NCBI RefSeq assembly: GCF_002217755.1
Contig: NZ_BCFL01000028.1
Span: 150,063 to 214,062, forward strand
Direction of reading: 5' to 3'
Length of the DNA: 64,000 nucleotides
DNA from: Streptomyces hyaluromycini
Lineage (GTDB): Bacteria; Actinomycetota; Actinomycetes; Streptomycetales; Streptomycetaceae
The translations under genes were made by a program, and so were the position numbers. This document shows, piece by piece, positions 40,140 to 47,861 of the stretch; the stretch's first letter is position 1, and each line of letters opens with the position of its first letter. The notes under the pieces are model-generated. The model was not told the DNA's origin. It saw only the letters and a program-made list of their open reading frames with translations, and made no database searches.

Positions 40140-40919
40140 ATGCTCTTCAGCACTCGTACAAGACGATCACGCATACTCATCGCCGTCGCGACAGCGGCGG
40201 CCGCCGTCCTGGCCGTCGCCGTGACTCTGGCCCTGACGGTCACCACCTACGATCACACCTCGCCACGCGCCGCCCGCGCCAAGGCAACGGGATCGGTGGC
40301 CGGGCCCGTCGACTGCCGCAGGGCGAAGTGCGTGGCCCTCAGCTTCGACGGCGGCCCCAGCCCGACGACTCCCAGGCTGCTGGACATCCTCAAGCAGCGG
40401 GGTCTGCACGCCACGTTCTTCGTGCAGGGCAAGGGCCACATATCGAAGTACCCCGACATCCTGCGTCGCATCGCGGAAGAGGGGAACGAAATCGGCAATC
40501 ACACCTGGAACCACAAGAGGTTGACGGACCTCGACGAGGACGACGCCCGTCAGGAACTGGCCCGGACGCAGAACGCCATCGAGAGGATCACCGGTACCAA
40601 GCCCGTCCTGATGCGTCCGCCGGAGGGCCGCACCAACCGCAAAGTGGCCAAGGTCTGCCGGAACCTGGGGCTGGCGCAGGTGCTGTGGAGCGTCACCGCC
40701 AAGGACTACGAGACGACCGACTCGGCCCTGATCACCGAGCGGGTGCTCGACCAGACCCACCGCGACGGCATCATCCTGCTGCACGACCTGCACAAGGGGA
40801 CCGTGCCCGCCGTCCCGGGGATCCTCAAGGCGCTGAAGCAGCGCGGCTACACCATCGTCACGGTGTCCCAGCTCCTCGCCCCCGCCAAGCCACAGCCGGG
40901 GATGGTCTACCGGCCCTGA
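40140..40919 (+). CDS. Polysaccharide deacetylase (NodB-like), atypical metal site
   Basis: A 259-residue protein with an N-terminal membrane anchor or signal (ILIAVATAAAAVLAVAVTLALTV), so it acts outside the cytoplasm. The NodB domain keeps the zinc histidines in IGNHTWNHKRLT, motif 4 ILLHDLHKG and MRPPEGRTN. Motif 1, normally TFDDGP, reads SFDGGPSP: the metal-binding second aspartate is glycine, so catalysis may be reduced or lost. Family members remove acetyl groups from peptidoglycan, chitin or xylan. It follows the acyltransferase by 30 bp; acetylation and deacetylation functions side by side suggest cell-envelope glycan modification. Confidence 0.85.
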   Translation: MLFSTRTRRSRILIAVATAAAAVLAVAVTLALTVTTYDHTSPRAARAKATGSVAGPVDCRRAKCVALSFDGGPSPTTPRLLDILKQRGLHATFFVQGKGHISKYPDILRRIAEEGNEIGNHTWNHKRLTDLDEDDARQELARTQNAIERITGTKPVLMRPPEGRTNRKVAKVCRNLGLAQVLWSVTAKDYETTDSALITERVLDQTHRDGIILLHDLHKGTVPAVPGILKALKQRGYTIVTVSQLLAPAKPQPGMVYRP

Positions 40920-40941
40920 ACGACCGCGACGGACACACGCT

Positions 40942-40961
40942 GTCGCGCGTCGCATCGCGAC
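40942..40961 (+). terminator. Possible terminator after the deacetylase gene
   Basis: GTCGCG (40942-40947) and CGCGAC (40956-40961) form a short 6-bp stem with an 8-base loop, 23 bp after the stop codon. The rest of the 312-bp spacer to 41231 shows no gene. Confidence 0.4.
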
Positions 40962-41231
40962 GCCTCGGTCAGGGGGGCGGGACCGCTGGCGAACATCGCG
41001 AAGCACATCCCTTGCCGGCACCCGAAAATCACGGCGCAAAGGCCGCATCCGCACACGAGTGAAGCCACCTCGAAGGTGAGCCCGGCGTAGCCGGCTGCTG
41101 TCGCGAGGCACCTGGCGTCGCCGTCGGAGCCGGCCGGCCCGGATGTCCGGTTACGGCCGAGAGGAATCGTCACGGTCCACCGGCTGTTGTCGGACGCAAC
41201 AGTCTCTGCATCGACCTCAAGGAGCCCGTGC

Positions 41232-41639
41232 GTGTACGCCGACGAAGGTACAGTCCGCAAGATCCTCACCGAGCTCGGCGACACCTGGGCGGTCGTCGGC
41301 CTGTCGACGAACCAGCAGCGTCCGGCATACGGCGTCGCCGCGGTGCTCCAGCGCTTCGGCAAGCGCATCGTGCCGGTGCACCCGAAGGCGGAGACGGTCC
41401 ACGGCGAGGTGGGGTACCCCTCGCTTGACGCGATCCCCTTCGAAATCGATGTTGTCGACGTTTTCGTCAACAGTGGCCTCGCCGGCGCCGTCGCCGACGA
41501 GGCGGTCTCCATCGGAGCCAAGGCCGTCTGGTTCCAGCTCGGCGTGATCGACGAGGCCGCGTACCAGCGCACCCGTGACGCCGGCCTCGCCATGGTCATG
41601 GACCGCTGCCCGGCCATCGAGATCCCACTGCTCGGCTGA
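41232..41639 (+). CDS. CoA-binding domain protein (YccU-like)
   Basis: A 135-residue protein from GTG 41232 behind AAGGAG. It is a single Rossmann-like CoA_binding domain: TWAVVGLSTNQQRPAYGVAAVLQRFGKRIVPVHP, then VDVVDVFVNS, AKAVWFQLGVIDEAA and AMVMDRCPAIEIP. The family is widespread, small and of unclear function, related to the CoA-binding part of succinyl-CoA synthetase. Fragments of closely related genes lie at 29884 (5' end) and immediately downstream at 41688 (3' end), so this is the one intact member of a decaying set. Confidence 0.88.
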   Translation: MYADEGTVRKILTELGDTWAVVGLSTNQQRPAYGVAAVLQRFGKRIVPVHPKAETVHGEVGYPSLDAIPFEIDVVDVFVNSGLAGAVADEAVSIGAKAVWFQLGVIDEAAYQRTRDAGLAMVMDRCPAIEIPLLG

Positions 41640-41687
41640 CCAGCCCAGCTCACTGACCCACCTCCACACACGACGGAACCGCGCCTG

Positions 41688-41804
41688 TGGACACCGGACA
41701 AGGCGGCATACGAGCGGGCGCGGGCCGCGGGTCTTGACATGATCACGGACCGCTGCCCGGCCATCGAAATCCCCCACCCGGGCCAGGACCTGAGACAGAT
41801 TTGA
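41688..41804 (+). pseudogene. 3' fragment of a second CoA-binding protein gene
   Basis: The frame reads WTPDKAAYERARAAGLDMIT and DRCPAIEIPHPGQDLRQI to a stop at 41804. It closely matches the last part of the intact neighbour (IDEAAYQRTRDAGLAMVMDRCPAIEIP). The first two-thirds are missing. It looks like the 3' end of a tandem duplicate. Confidence 0.75.
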
Positions 41805-42022
41805 GGAAAATCTGAGCTTGCCTGTCTCACCCTCTTCTCACATATCGCCACTGAATACGGACATTCCGTAACCCGTGCTGACCAGTGCAAAAGCTTTGAC
41901 CAAGACAAGAAAGATCGAGGGTCAAATCTTCGGAAACACTCTTCACCGCTTGCGGCATGCGCCCTTAAGTTGTGCCGTCTTGCTCGTTAAATCTGCGTTC
42001 AGAAACTGAGAGGCCACTTGAC
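41805..42022. other. Leader region of the APC permease gene
   Basis: This stretch is AT-richer than its surroundings and has no gene. It holds an inverted repeat TTTGACC (41895-41901) / GGTCAAA (41920-41926) with an 18-base centre, a possible operator for the permease gene. The long 5' region suggests regulated expression, but no riboswitch was recognised. Confidence 0.4.
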
Positions 42023-43660
42023 ATGGTGAGTGTCGAGAATGCCGCGACGGAGGACATCACACCTTCGGGCGGTCTGAGGCGGGACGTCGGGCTCATCGGC
42101 CTGATGTGGGCCTCTGTGGGCTCGATCATCGGCTCCGGATGGCTGTACGGCGCCGAGAAGGCGGTCGGCGTGGCCGGCCCCGCGGCGATCATCTCGTGGG
42201 TGATCGGCGCGATCGCGATCGTGCTCCTGGCACTGGTGCACGCCGAACTCGGCGGCATGTTCCCGGTGGCCGGCGGTACGGCCCGCTACCCGCACTACGC
42301 GTTCGGCGGCCTGGCCGGCATGTCCTTCGGCTGGTTCTCCTGGCTGCAGGCCGCGACCGTGGCCCCGATCGAGGTCGAGGCCATGATCGGTTACGCCGGT
42401 CACTGGAAGTGGGCCCAGCACCTCCAGCACGCCGACGGCACCCTGACCGCGAGCGGCCTGCTGGTGGCCGTCGTGCTCATGGCCCTGTTCGTCGGCGTCA
42501 ACTTCTTCGGCGTCCGGGTGCTCGCGCACACCAACAGCGCCGCGACCTGGTGGAAGATCGCCGTGCCGCTGGCCGCGATCTTCATCATCGCGATCGGCAA
42601 CTTCCACCCGGGCAACTTCCACTCGGAGGGCTTCGCACCCTTCGGCGCCAAGGGTGTCCTGACCGCGATCAGCACCAGCGGCATCATCTTCGCGCTGCTC
42701 GGCTTCGAGCAGGCCATCCAGCTGGCCGGCGAGAGCCGCAACCCGAAGAAGGACCTGCCGCGCGCCACGCTCGGCTCGGTCGCGATCGGCGCCGTCATCT
42801 ACGTCCTGCTCCAGGTCGTGTTCATCGCCGCGCTGCCGCACAGCACCTTCGCGCACGGCTGGGGCCACCTGCACTACAAGGGCATCGAAGGCCCGTGGGC
42901 GGGCCTCGCCACCCTGGTGGGCCTCGGCTGGCTGGCCTGGGTCCTCTACCTGGACGCGATCATCTCCCCCGGCGGCACCGGCCTGATCTACACCACCGCC
43001 ACCTCCCGCGTCTCCTACGGTCTGGCGAAGAACGGCTACGCGCCGAAAATCTTCACCCGGACCGACTCCCGCGGTGTGCCGTGGTTCGGTCTCATCATGT
43101 CCTTCGTGACCGGCGTGGTCTGCTTCCTGCCGTTCCCGAGCTGGCAGCAGCTGGTCACCTTCATCACCTCGGCGAGCGTGCTGATGTACGCCGGCGCTCC
43201 ACTGGCGTACGGCGTCTTCGCCGACAAGCTGCCGCAGCACGAGCGCCCGTACCGGCTGCCTCTCGGCAAGCTGGTCTCCCCGCTGTCGTTCGTGGTCGCC
43301 AACCTGATCATCTACTGGTCCGGCTGGGGCACCCTGTGGCGGCTCGGCCTCGCGATCATCCTCGGCTACCTGCTCCTCGGCGGCTACGCCTTCTACGCCC
43401 ACAGCAAGAACCTGCCGGACGCGCCCCGGCTGGACTTCCGGGCCGCGCAGTGGCTGCCGGTCTACCTGATCGGCATGGGCCTGATCTCCTGGCAGGGCAG
43501 CTTCGGAGGCCAGAACAACATCGCGCTGTGGTGGGACATCCTGGTCATCGCCGCCTTCTCGATCGGCATCTACTACTGGGCCAAGGCGACCGCTTCCACG
43601 GCCGAGGACATCGAGCGCAGCATCGACGAGGTCGTGGTCACGGACGCCCCGGCGCACTGA
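42023..43660 (+). CDS. APC-family amino acid/amine permease
   Basis: A 545-residue membrane protein from ATG 42023 with about twelve or more hydrophobic segments. VGSIIGSGWLYGAEKA near residue 31 is the helix-1 unwound substrate motif (GSIIGSGW), and IIFALLGFEQAIQLAGESRNPKKDLPRA near residue 232 is the APC helix-6/loop signature. The family imports amino acids or polyamines by H+ coupling. It is followed by a strong terminator and then pobA; the two are separate transcripts, so a shared substrate is not implied. Confidence 0.92.
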   Translation: MVSVENAATEDITPSGGLRRDVGLIGLMWASVGSIIGSGWLYGAEKAVGVAGPAAIISWVIGAIAIVLLALVHAELGGMFPVAGGTARYPHYAFGGLAGMSFGWFSWLQAATVAPIEVEAMIGYAGHWKWAQHLQHADGTLTASGLLVAVVLMALFVGVNFFGVRVLAHTNSAATWWKIAVPLAAIFIIAIGNFHPGNFHSEGFAPFGAKGVLTAISTSGIIFALLGFEQAIQLAGESRNPKKDLPRATLGSVAIGAVIYVLLQVVFIAALPHSTFAHGWGHLHYKGIEGPWAGLATLVGLGWLAWVLYLDAIISPGGTGLIYTTATSRVSYGLAKNGYAPKIFTRTDSRGVPWFGLIMSFVTGVVCFLPFPSWQQLVTFITSASVLMYAGAPLAYGVFADKLPQHERPYRLPLGKLVSPLSFVVANLIIYWSGWGTLWRLGLAIILGYLLLGGYAFYAHSKNLPDAPRLDFRAAQWLPVYLIGMGLISWQGSFGGQNNIALWWDILVIAAFSIGIYYWAKATASTAEDIERSIDEVVVTDAPAH

Positions 43661-43678
43661 CCTCTCCTCCTCACCTGT

Positions 43679-43718
43679 GTCCCGTCAGCCACGGCGGCAG
43701 TGCCGTGGCTGACGGGAC
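43679..43718 (+). terminator. Strong terminator between the permease gene and pobA
   Basis: GTCCCGTCAGCCACGGC (43679-43695) and GCCGTGGCTGACGGGAC (43702-43718) form a perfect 17-bp stem with a 6-base loop, 18 bp after the permease stop. It ends just 5 bp before the probable -10 box of pobA. Confidence 0.9.
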
Positions 43719-43723
43719 ACCGT

Positions 43724-43729
43724 CATAAT
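43724..43729 (+). promoter_or_regulatory. pobA: -10 box of a probable leaderless pobA promoter
   Basis: CATAAT at 43724-43729 matches the consensus in five of six positions and lies 6 bases before GTG 43736. There is no ribosome site in this gap, so transcription probably begins at the start codon. The -35 region would fall inside the terminator stem. Confidence 0.55.
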
Positions 43730-43735
43730 GCGGGG

Positions 43736-44959
43736 GTGACTCACCCCTCCCCCCACACCAACTCCCCCTCCGAAGAACGCCGTACGGTCGTCGTCGTGGG
43801 CGCCGGGCCCGCCGGGCTGACCGTCGGCAACATCCTGCGGGCCGCCGACGTCGACTGTGTGGTCCTGGAGACCGAGAGCAGGCAGTTCATCGAGACGCGG
43901 CCACGGGCCGGGGTCATCGAGGAATGGGCGGTGCGCGGGCTTCGACAGCGCGGCCTGGCCGACAATCTGGTGGCCCGGGCCCAGGTGCACAGCGAGTGCG
44001 AGTTCCGGTTCGCCGGCGACCGGTTCCGGTTCGACTACCGCGAACTGACGGACCATCACCACTACGTCTATCCGCAGCCGTTGCTGGTGACGGACCTGGT
44101 GCGGGAGTACGCCGACGTACGCGGCGGGGACATCAGGTTCGGGGTGCGGGACGTCACCCTGCACGGCCTGGAGACGGACCGGCCCGCCGTGTCATACCTC
44201 GACCCCGCGACCGGCGAACGGCACTTTCTGCACTGCGAGTTCGTGGCGGGCTGCGACGGGGCGCGCGGGGTGACGCGGGACGCGATACCGGACGGGCGGG
44301 TGCGGATCGCCCGGCAGGACTACGGCATAGCGTGGCTGGCCCTGCTCGCCGAGGCGCCGCCGTCCTCGGACTGCGTGCTGTTCGGCGTCCATCCGAACGG
44401 TTTCGCCGGGCACATGGCACGCAGCCCCGAGATCACCCGCTACTACCTGCAGTGCCCGCCGGGCGACGATCCGGAGAACTGGTCGCACGACCGGATCTGG
44501 GACGAGCTGCGCGAGCGCCTCGGCGCGGCCGGAGCGCCGCCGCTCACCGAGGGACGGCTGATCGAGAAGCGCCTGCTGGACATGCACGACTACGTGGTCG
44601 AACCGCTGGTGTACGGCCGCCTCTTCCTCGCCGGTGACGCCGGGCACCTGACCGCGCCGATCGCCGCCAAGGGCATGAACCTCGCCCTGCACGACGCCTT
44701 CCTGCTGGGCGACGCGCTCGCCGCGCACGTCACCAAGGGCGACGACACCGGTCTGGAGGGCTACTCCCACGCCTGCCTGCGCCGGGTCTGGGACTACCAG
44801 GAGTTCTCGCAGTTCCTGTCCGGCATCTACCACGGCACGGCCTCCGGCGATCCGTTCCTCGCGGGTACCAGCCTGGCCCGGCTGCGCAGGCTGTTCACCT
44901 CACGCGCGGCGGCGACGGCCTTCGCCGAGCAGTACCTCGGTGCGGCCACGGCCTACTGA
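43736..44959 (+). CDS. pobA: 4-hydroxybenzoate 3-monooxygenase
   Basis: A 407-residue flavoprotein hydroxylase, the usual PobA length. FAD motif VVVGAGPAGLTVGNIL near residue 20, the DG motif EFVAGCDGARGVTRDAIP near 160, and RLFLAGDAGHLTAPIAAKGMNLAL near 295 are in the right order. The PobA-specific pattern RPRAGVIEEW and ACLRRVWDYQEFSQFL are also seen. It converts 4-hydroxybenzoate to protocatechuate with NAD(P)H and O2, feeding the beta-ketoadipate pathway. No protocatechuate genes are adjacent. Confidence 0.9.
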   Translation: MTHPSPHTNSPSEERRTVVVVGAGPAGLTVGNILRAADVDCVVLETESRQFIETRPRAGVIEEWAVRGLRQRGLADNLVARAQVHSECEFRFAGDRFRFDYRELTDHHHYVYPQPLLVTDLVREYADVRGGDIRFGVRDVTLHGLETDRPAVSYLDPATGERHFLHCEFVAGCDGARGVTRDAIPDGRVRIARQDYGIAWLALLAEAPPSSDCVLFGVHPNGFAGHMARSPEITRYYLQCPPGDDPENWSHDRIWDELRERLGAAGAPPLTEGRLIEKRLLDMHDYVVEPLVYGRLFLAGDAGHLTAPIAAKGMNLALHDAFLLGDALAAHVTKGDDTGLEGYSHACLRRVWDYQEFSQFLSGIYHGTASGDPFLAGTSLARLRRLFTSRAAATAFAEQYLGAATAY

Positions 44960-45032
44960 GCACCACGCGGGGACGGCCGCCGGGCGGATGCCGGCGGCCG
45001 TCCGGACGAGGCGCTCGCCCTGCCGGCGAAGC

Positions 45033-45398
45033 TCAGGCGTCTGTTGCGGCAGCGGTCTCGGTCAGCCGGTGGTCCGCCACCTTCAGCGCCTCCTCGACCA
45101 GCCGCCGCAGATGACCGTGGCGCAGCGCGTACACCACCCGGCGCCCCTCCTTGCGCGTGCCGACCAGACCCGCGAGCCGCAGCCGGGCCAGATGCTGGCT
45201 GACGGCGGGCCGTGCGGCGCCGCACACCTCGGTGAGCGTGCTGACGTCGGCCTCCCCCGTCGTCAGGGCGTGCAGCAGGGTGAGCCGGGTGCGGTCGCCG
45301 AGCAGGGCGAGGACCTCGGCTGCCAGCGCGAACTGCTCCTCGCCGGGAGTGCGCGGATGCGCATGATGCGCAGGTGATAGGTGCAAGCGTGCGCTCAT
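45033..45398 (-). CDS. ArsR/SmtB-family metal-responsive regulator
   Basis: A 121-residue protein. HTH residues about 55-85 read EVCGAARPAVSQHLARLRLAGLV, then the beta-wing RKEGRRVVYALRHGHL. N-terminal His cluster HHAHP and a C-terminal VADHRLTE could bind metal; the Cys in EVCGA recalls the ELCVCD position but has one Cys only. It is divergent from a cation-diffusion facilitator, so it probably represses that gene until Zn, Co or Ni releases it. Confidence 0.88.
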   Translation of the reverse strand: MSARLHLSPAHHAHPRTPGEEQFALAAEVLALLGDRTRLTLLHALTTGEADVSTLTEVCGAARPAVSQHLARLRLAGLVGTRKEGRRVVYALRHGHLRRLVEEALKVADHRLTETAAATDA

Positions 45399-45409
45399 AC
45401 GCACATAAT
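45389..45409. promoter_or_regulatory. ArsR operator/promoter region of the metal-efflux pair
   Basis: Inverted repeat GTGCG-CTCATA-CGCAC (45389-45404) covers the ATG of the ArsR gene. CATAAT (45404-45409) on the plus strand is a good -10 box for the efflux gene at 45462. Bound repressor would block both directions. The whole divergent spacer is 63 bp. Confidence 0.45.
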
Positions 45410-45461
45410 GGCGTCGTGGGCGTCGGATGTCCACGTCCCGCGCACCGGAGAGGGGAGCCGC

Positions 45462-46592
45462 ATGAGCGACCGGCACCACCACGAACACGCCCACACCCCC
45501 GACCGGCACGGCGAGCCCGCCCACAGCCATGCCCATGACCACGACGACGGCCAGGGCCACGGCCACCCGCACTCCGAGCCCCACTCCCACCCCGCGTCCG
45601 CCGGTCTCCGCCACCGCCTCACCCACCTTCTGACGCCCCACTCCCACGAGACGGCGGACAAGCTCGACCCCGCGCTGGAGTCCTCGGCACGGGGTATGCG
45701 GGCGCTCTGGGTCTCGCTGGCCGTGCTCGGCGCCACGGCGCTCGTGCAGGCGGTCGTGGTCGTCCTGTCCGGCTCCGTCGCCCTGCTCGGGGACACGGTG
45801 CACAACGCGGCGGACGCGCTGACCGCCGTACCGCTGGGCATCGCCTTCGTGCTCGGGCGCCGCGCGGCGAACCGCCGCTTCACCTACGGCTACGGGCGGG
45901 CCGAGGATCTCGCGGGGATCGCGATCGTGCTGACGATCACCGCGTCGGCCGCCTTCGCCGCGTGGACCGCGGTCGACCGGCTGCTGGATCCGCGCCCGGT
46001 CACGCACCTCCCGGCGGTCGCGGTGGCCGCGCTGGCCGGGTTCGCCGGGAACGAGTGGGTGGCCCGGTACCGGATCCGGGTGGGCCGGGAGATCGGCTCG
46101 GCCGCGCTGGTGGCCGACGGGCTGCACGCCCGTACCGACGGATTCACCTCACTGGCCGTGCTACTGGGGGCCGGCGGCTCGGCCCTCGGCTGGCAACTCG
46201 CCGATCCGCTGGTGGGGTTGGCGATCACCGCGGCGATCGTGCTGGTGCTGCGGGACGCGGCGCGCGAGGTGTTCCGGCGGGTGATGGACGCCGTGGACCC
46301 GGAGCTGACGGACCGGGCCGAGCGGGCGCTGCACGAGGTGCCCGGGGTGCGTGCGGTGGGTGAGCTGCGGCTGCGGTGGATCGGGCACCGGCTGCGCGCC
46401 GAGGTGGCGGTCGTGGTAGACGGCGAGACGACCGTACGGCAGGCCCACGCGATCGCCGTCGGGGCCGAGCACGCGCTGCTGCACGCCGTACCGAGGCTGA
46501 CGGCGGCCCTGGTGCACGCCGATCCGGCGCCGGCGCCGGGCCAGGCGGACCCGCATCTGGCGCTGGCGCACCACACGCACGCCCACTCCTAG
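45462..46592 (+). CDS. Cation-diffusion facilitator (Zn/Co/Ni exporter)
   Basis: A 376-residue protein from ATG 45462 after GGGGAG. The N-terminal 65 residues are extremely rich in His and Asp (SDRHHHEHAHTPDRHG and onward). Six membrane helices follow, with the metal-site HxxxD motifs in GDTVHNAADALTAVP and ADGLHARTDGFTSL. The C-terminal cytoplasmic domain (about 275-360) ends in HTHAHS. It exports divalent metal in exchange for protons. Control by the divergent ArsR protein is inferred. It overlaps the convergent YbaK gene by 4 bp. Confidence 0.95.
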   Translation: MSDRHHHEHAHTPDRHGEPAHSHAHDHDDGQGHGHPHSEPHSHPASAGLRHRLTHLLTPHSHETADKLDPALESSARGMRALWVSLAVLGATALVQAVVVVLSGSVALLGDTVHNAADALTAVPLGIAFVLGRRAANRRFTYGYGRAEDLAGIAIVLTITASAAFAAWTAVDRLLDPRPVTHLPAVAVAALAGFAGNEWVARYRIRVGREIGSAALVADGLHARTDGFTSLAVLLGAGGSALGWQLADPLVGLAITAAIVLVLRDAAREVFRRVMDAVDPELTDRAERALHEVPGVRAVGELRLRWIGHRLRAEVAVVVDGETTVRQAHAIAVGAEHALLHAVPRLTAALVHADPAPAPGQADPHLALAHHTHAHS

Positions 46593-47143
46593 ACGCCCAG
46601 CCCCTCCAGCACCACCGCGCCCGGCAGCTCGGCGAACGCCTTGCCGGGGACGAGGAGTTTGCCGCGCCGGCGGCCGCTGCCGACCAGGACGTAGGGCAGG
46701 TCGACGACGGCCGAGTCCACCAACAGCGGCCAGTCGTGCGGGAGTCCGATCGGGGTGATGCCGCCGTACTCCATGCCGGTCGCGCCGGTCGCGGTGTCCA
46801 TCGAGGCGAACGAGGCCTTGCGGGCGCCGAGTTGGCGGCGCACCACGCCGTTGACGTCCACCTTGGTCGTGGACGGCACCAGACAGGCCGCCAGGGTGGT
46901 CTCGCCGCCGCGCTTGCCCGCCACCACCACGCAGTTGGCCGACCGCTCCAGCAGGTCGCGCCCGTAGTGCTCGACGAAGACCGCGGTGTCCGCCCACTGC
47001 GGGTCGGTCTCGACGTAGACGATCCGGTCGGCGGGCACGGCGCCGGTCCAGCGGCGTACGGCGTCGGCCACCGGCGCGGTCAGCTCGTCGAGGCAGTCGG
47101 GGGCGGGGACGGCGGTGTCGAAGTCTCCGATGGGTGCGCGCAT
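46589..47143 (-). CDS. YbaK/EbsC-type aminoacyl-tRNA deacylase
   Basis: A 184-residue YbaK-domain protein. NCVVVAGKRGGETTLAACLVPSTTKVDVNGVVRRQLGA near residues 70-107 and TGMEYGGITPIGLPHDWPLLVD near 122-143 are the family features, including the catalytic-lysine region. LVGSGRRRGKLLVPGKAF near the end is the conserved G-S-G/A strand. Members hydrolyse mischarged tRNA(Pro) and related species. It is a stand-alone trans-editing protein. Confidence 0.9.
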   Translation of the reverse strand: MRAPIGDFDTAVPAPDCLDELTAPVADAVRRWTGAVPADRIVYVETDPQWADTAVFVEHYGRDLLERSANCVVVAGKRGGETTLAACLVPSTTKVDVNGVVRRQLGARKASFASMDTATGATGMEYGGITPIGLPHDWPLLVDSAVVDLPYVLVGSGRRRGKLLVPGKAFAELPGAVVLEGLGV

Positions 47144-47174
47144 GTCCGCACGCTAACAGCCCGGCGCGGGAGGC

Positions 47175-47747
47175 TCAGGGCACGGGCGGAACGGAGACCG
47201 TCATCACCATCTCCATCGGCACGTCCCCGGTGTTGCCGTACACATGGGCGGTGTTGGCCTCGAAGGAGGCGCTGGCGCCCGTCGGCACGCGGTACTCGGT
47301 CCCGTCGACGGTGAGGGTCAGTTCACCGGCGGTGACATGGACGATCTCCACCGTGCCGGTCGGGTGGGGTTCCGACGGGCTGCTCTCGCCCGGCATGAGG
47401 TGCCAGTCCCACATCTCCAGCGGGCCGGGCGCCTCGGTGCCGGCCAGCAGCCGGTTGAAGCTGCCAGCCTCGGTGTGCCACAACCGTACGGCCTTGTCCT
47501 CGGGGACGATCTGCACCTTCGGGCCCTGCTCGTAGTCGAGGAGGGTGGTGATGCTGATGCCGAGCGCGTCACCGATCTTGACGACCGTGCCGATGCTCGG
47601 GTTGGTGCGGGCCTGCTCGATCTGGATCAGCATGCCGCGGCTGACCCCGGCCCGGGCCGCGAGCACGTCCAGGGTGAAGCCGCGCACCGCCCGCCAGTGC
47701 TTGACGTTGCGGGCCAGGGACTGGGTCAGCAGGTCGAGGTCCGACAC
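47175..47747 (-). CDS. XRE-cupin transcriptional regulator
   Basis: A 190-residue protein from GTG 47747 (VSDLDLLTQSLARNVKHWRA). Residues about 15-65 are the XRE helix-turn-helix (FTLDVLAARAGVSRGMLIQIEQARTNPS), and about 105-185 a cupin sensor (PTGTVEIVHVTAGELTLTVDG). I prefer this start to GTG 47795, because a good -10 box lies between the two. It is divergent from a DMT transporter that it probably controls in response to a small metabolite. Confidence 0.88.
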   Translation of the reverse strand: MSDLDLLTQSLARNVKHWRAVRGFTLDVLAARAGVSRGMLIQIEQARTNPSIGTVVKIGDALGISITTLLDYEQGPKVQIVPEDKAVRLWHTEAGSFNRLLAGTEAPGPLEMWDWHLMPGESSPSEPHPTGTVEIVHVTAGELTLTVDGTEYRVPTGASASFEANTAHVYGNTGDVPMEMVMTVSVPPVP

Positions 47748-47781
47748 GTTCCGTCCATCGTGGGGAGCATTGAGGTCCAAT

Positions 47782-47813
47782 ATTTTAGATGACACAGTTC
47801 ATCTTGGTGAACT
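47782..47813 (-). promoter_or_regulatory. Promoter and operator of the XRE-cupin gene
   Basis: On the minus strand, TTCACC (47811-47806) and TAAAAT (47787-47782) are 18 bp apart. The inverted repeat AGTTCA (47796-47801)/TGAACT (47808-47813) overlaps the -35 box. A second, shorter repeat GTTC-ACC-GAAC lies at 47833-47843, nearer the transporter gene. Confidence 0.5.
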
Positions 47814-47861
47814 ACGGTGGGGTGTACCTGATGTTCACCGAACTGTACTGCGAGGCGGGTC

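Noticed and set aside
41805..42022. Riboswitch in the APC permease leader
   Set aside because: No conserved aptamer core was recognised; only a simple inverted repeat is visible.
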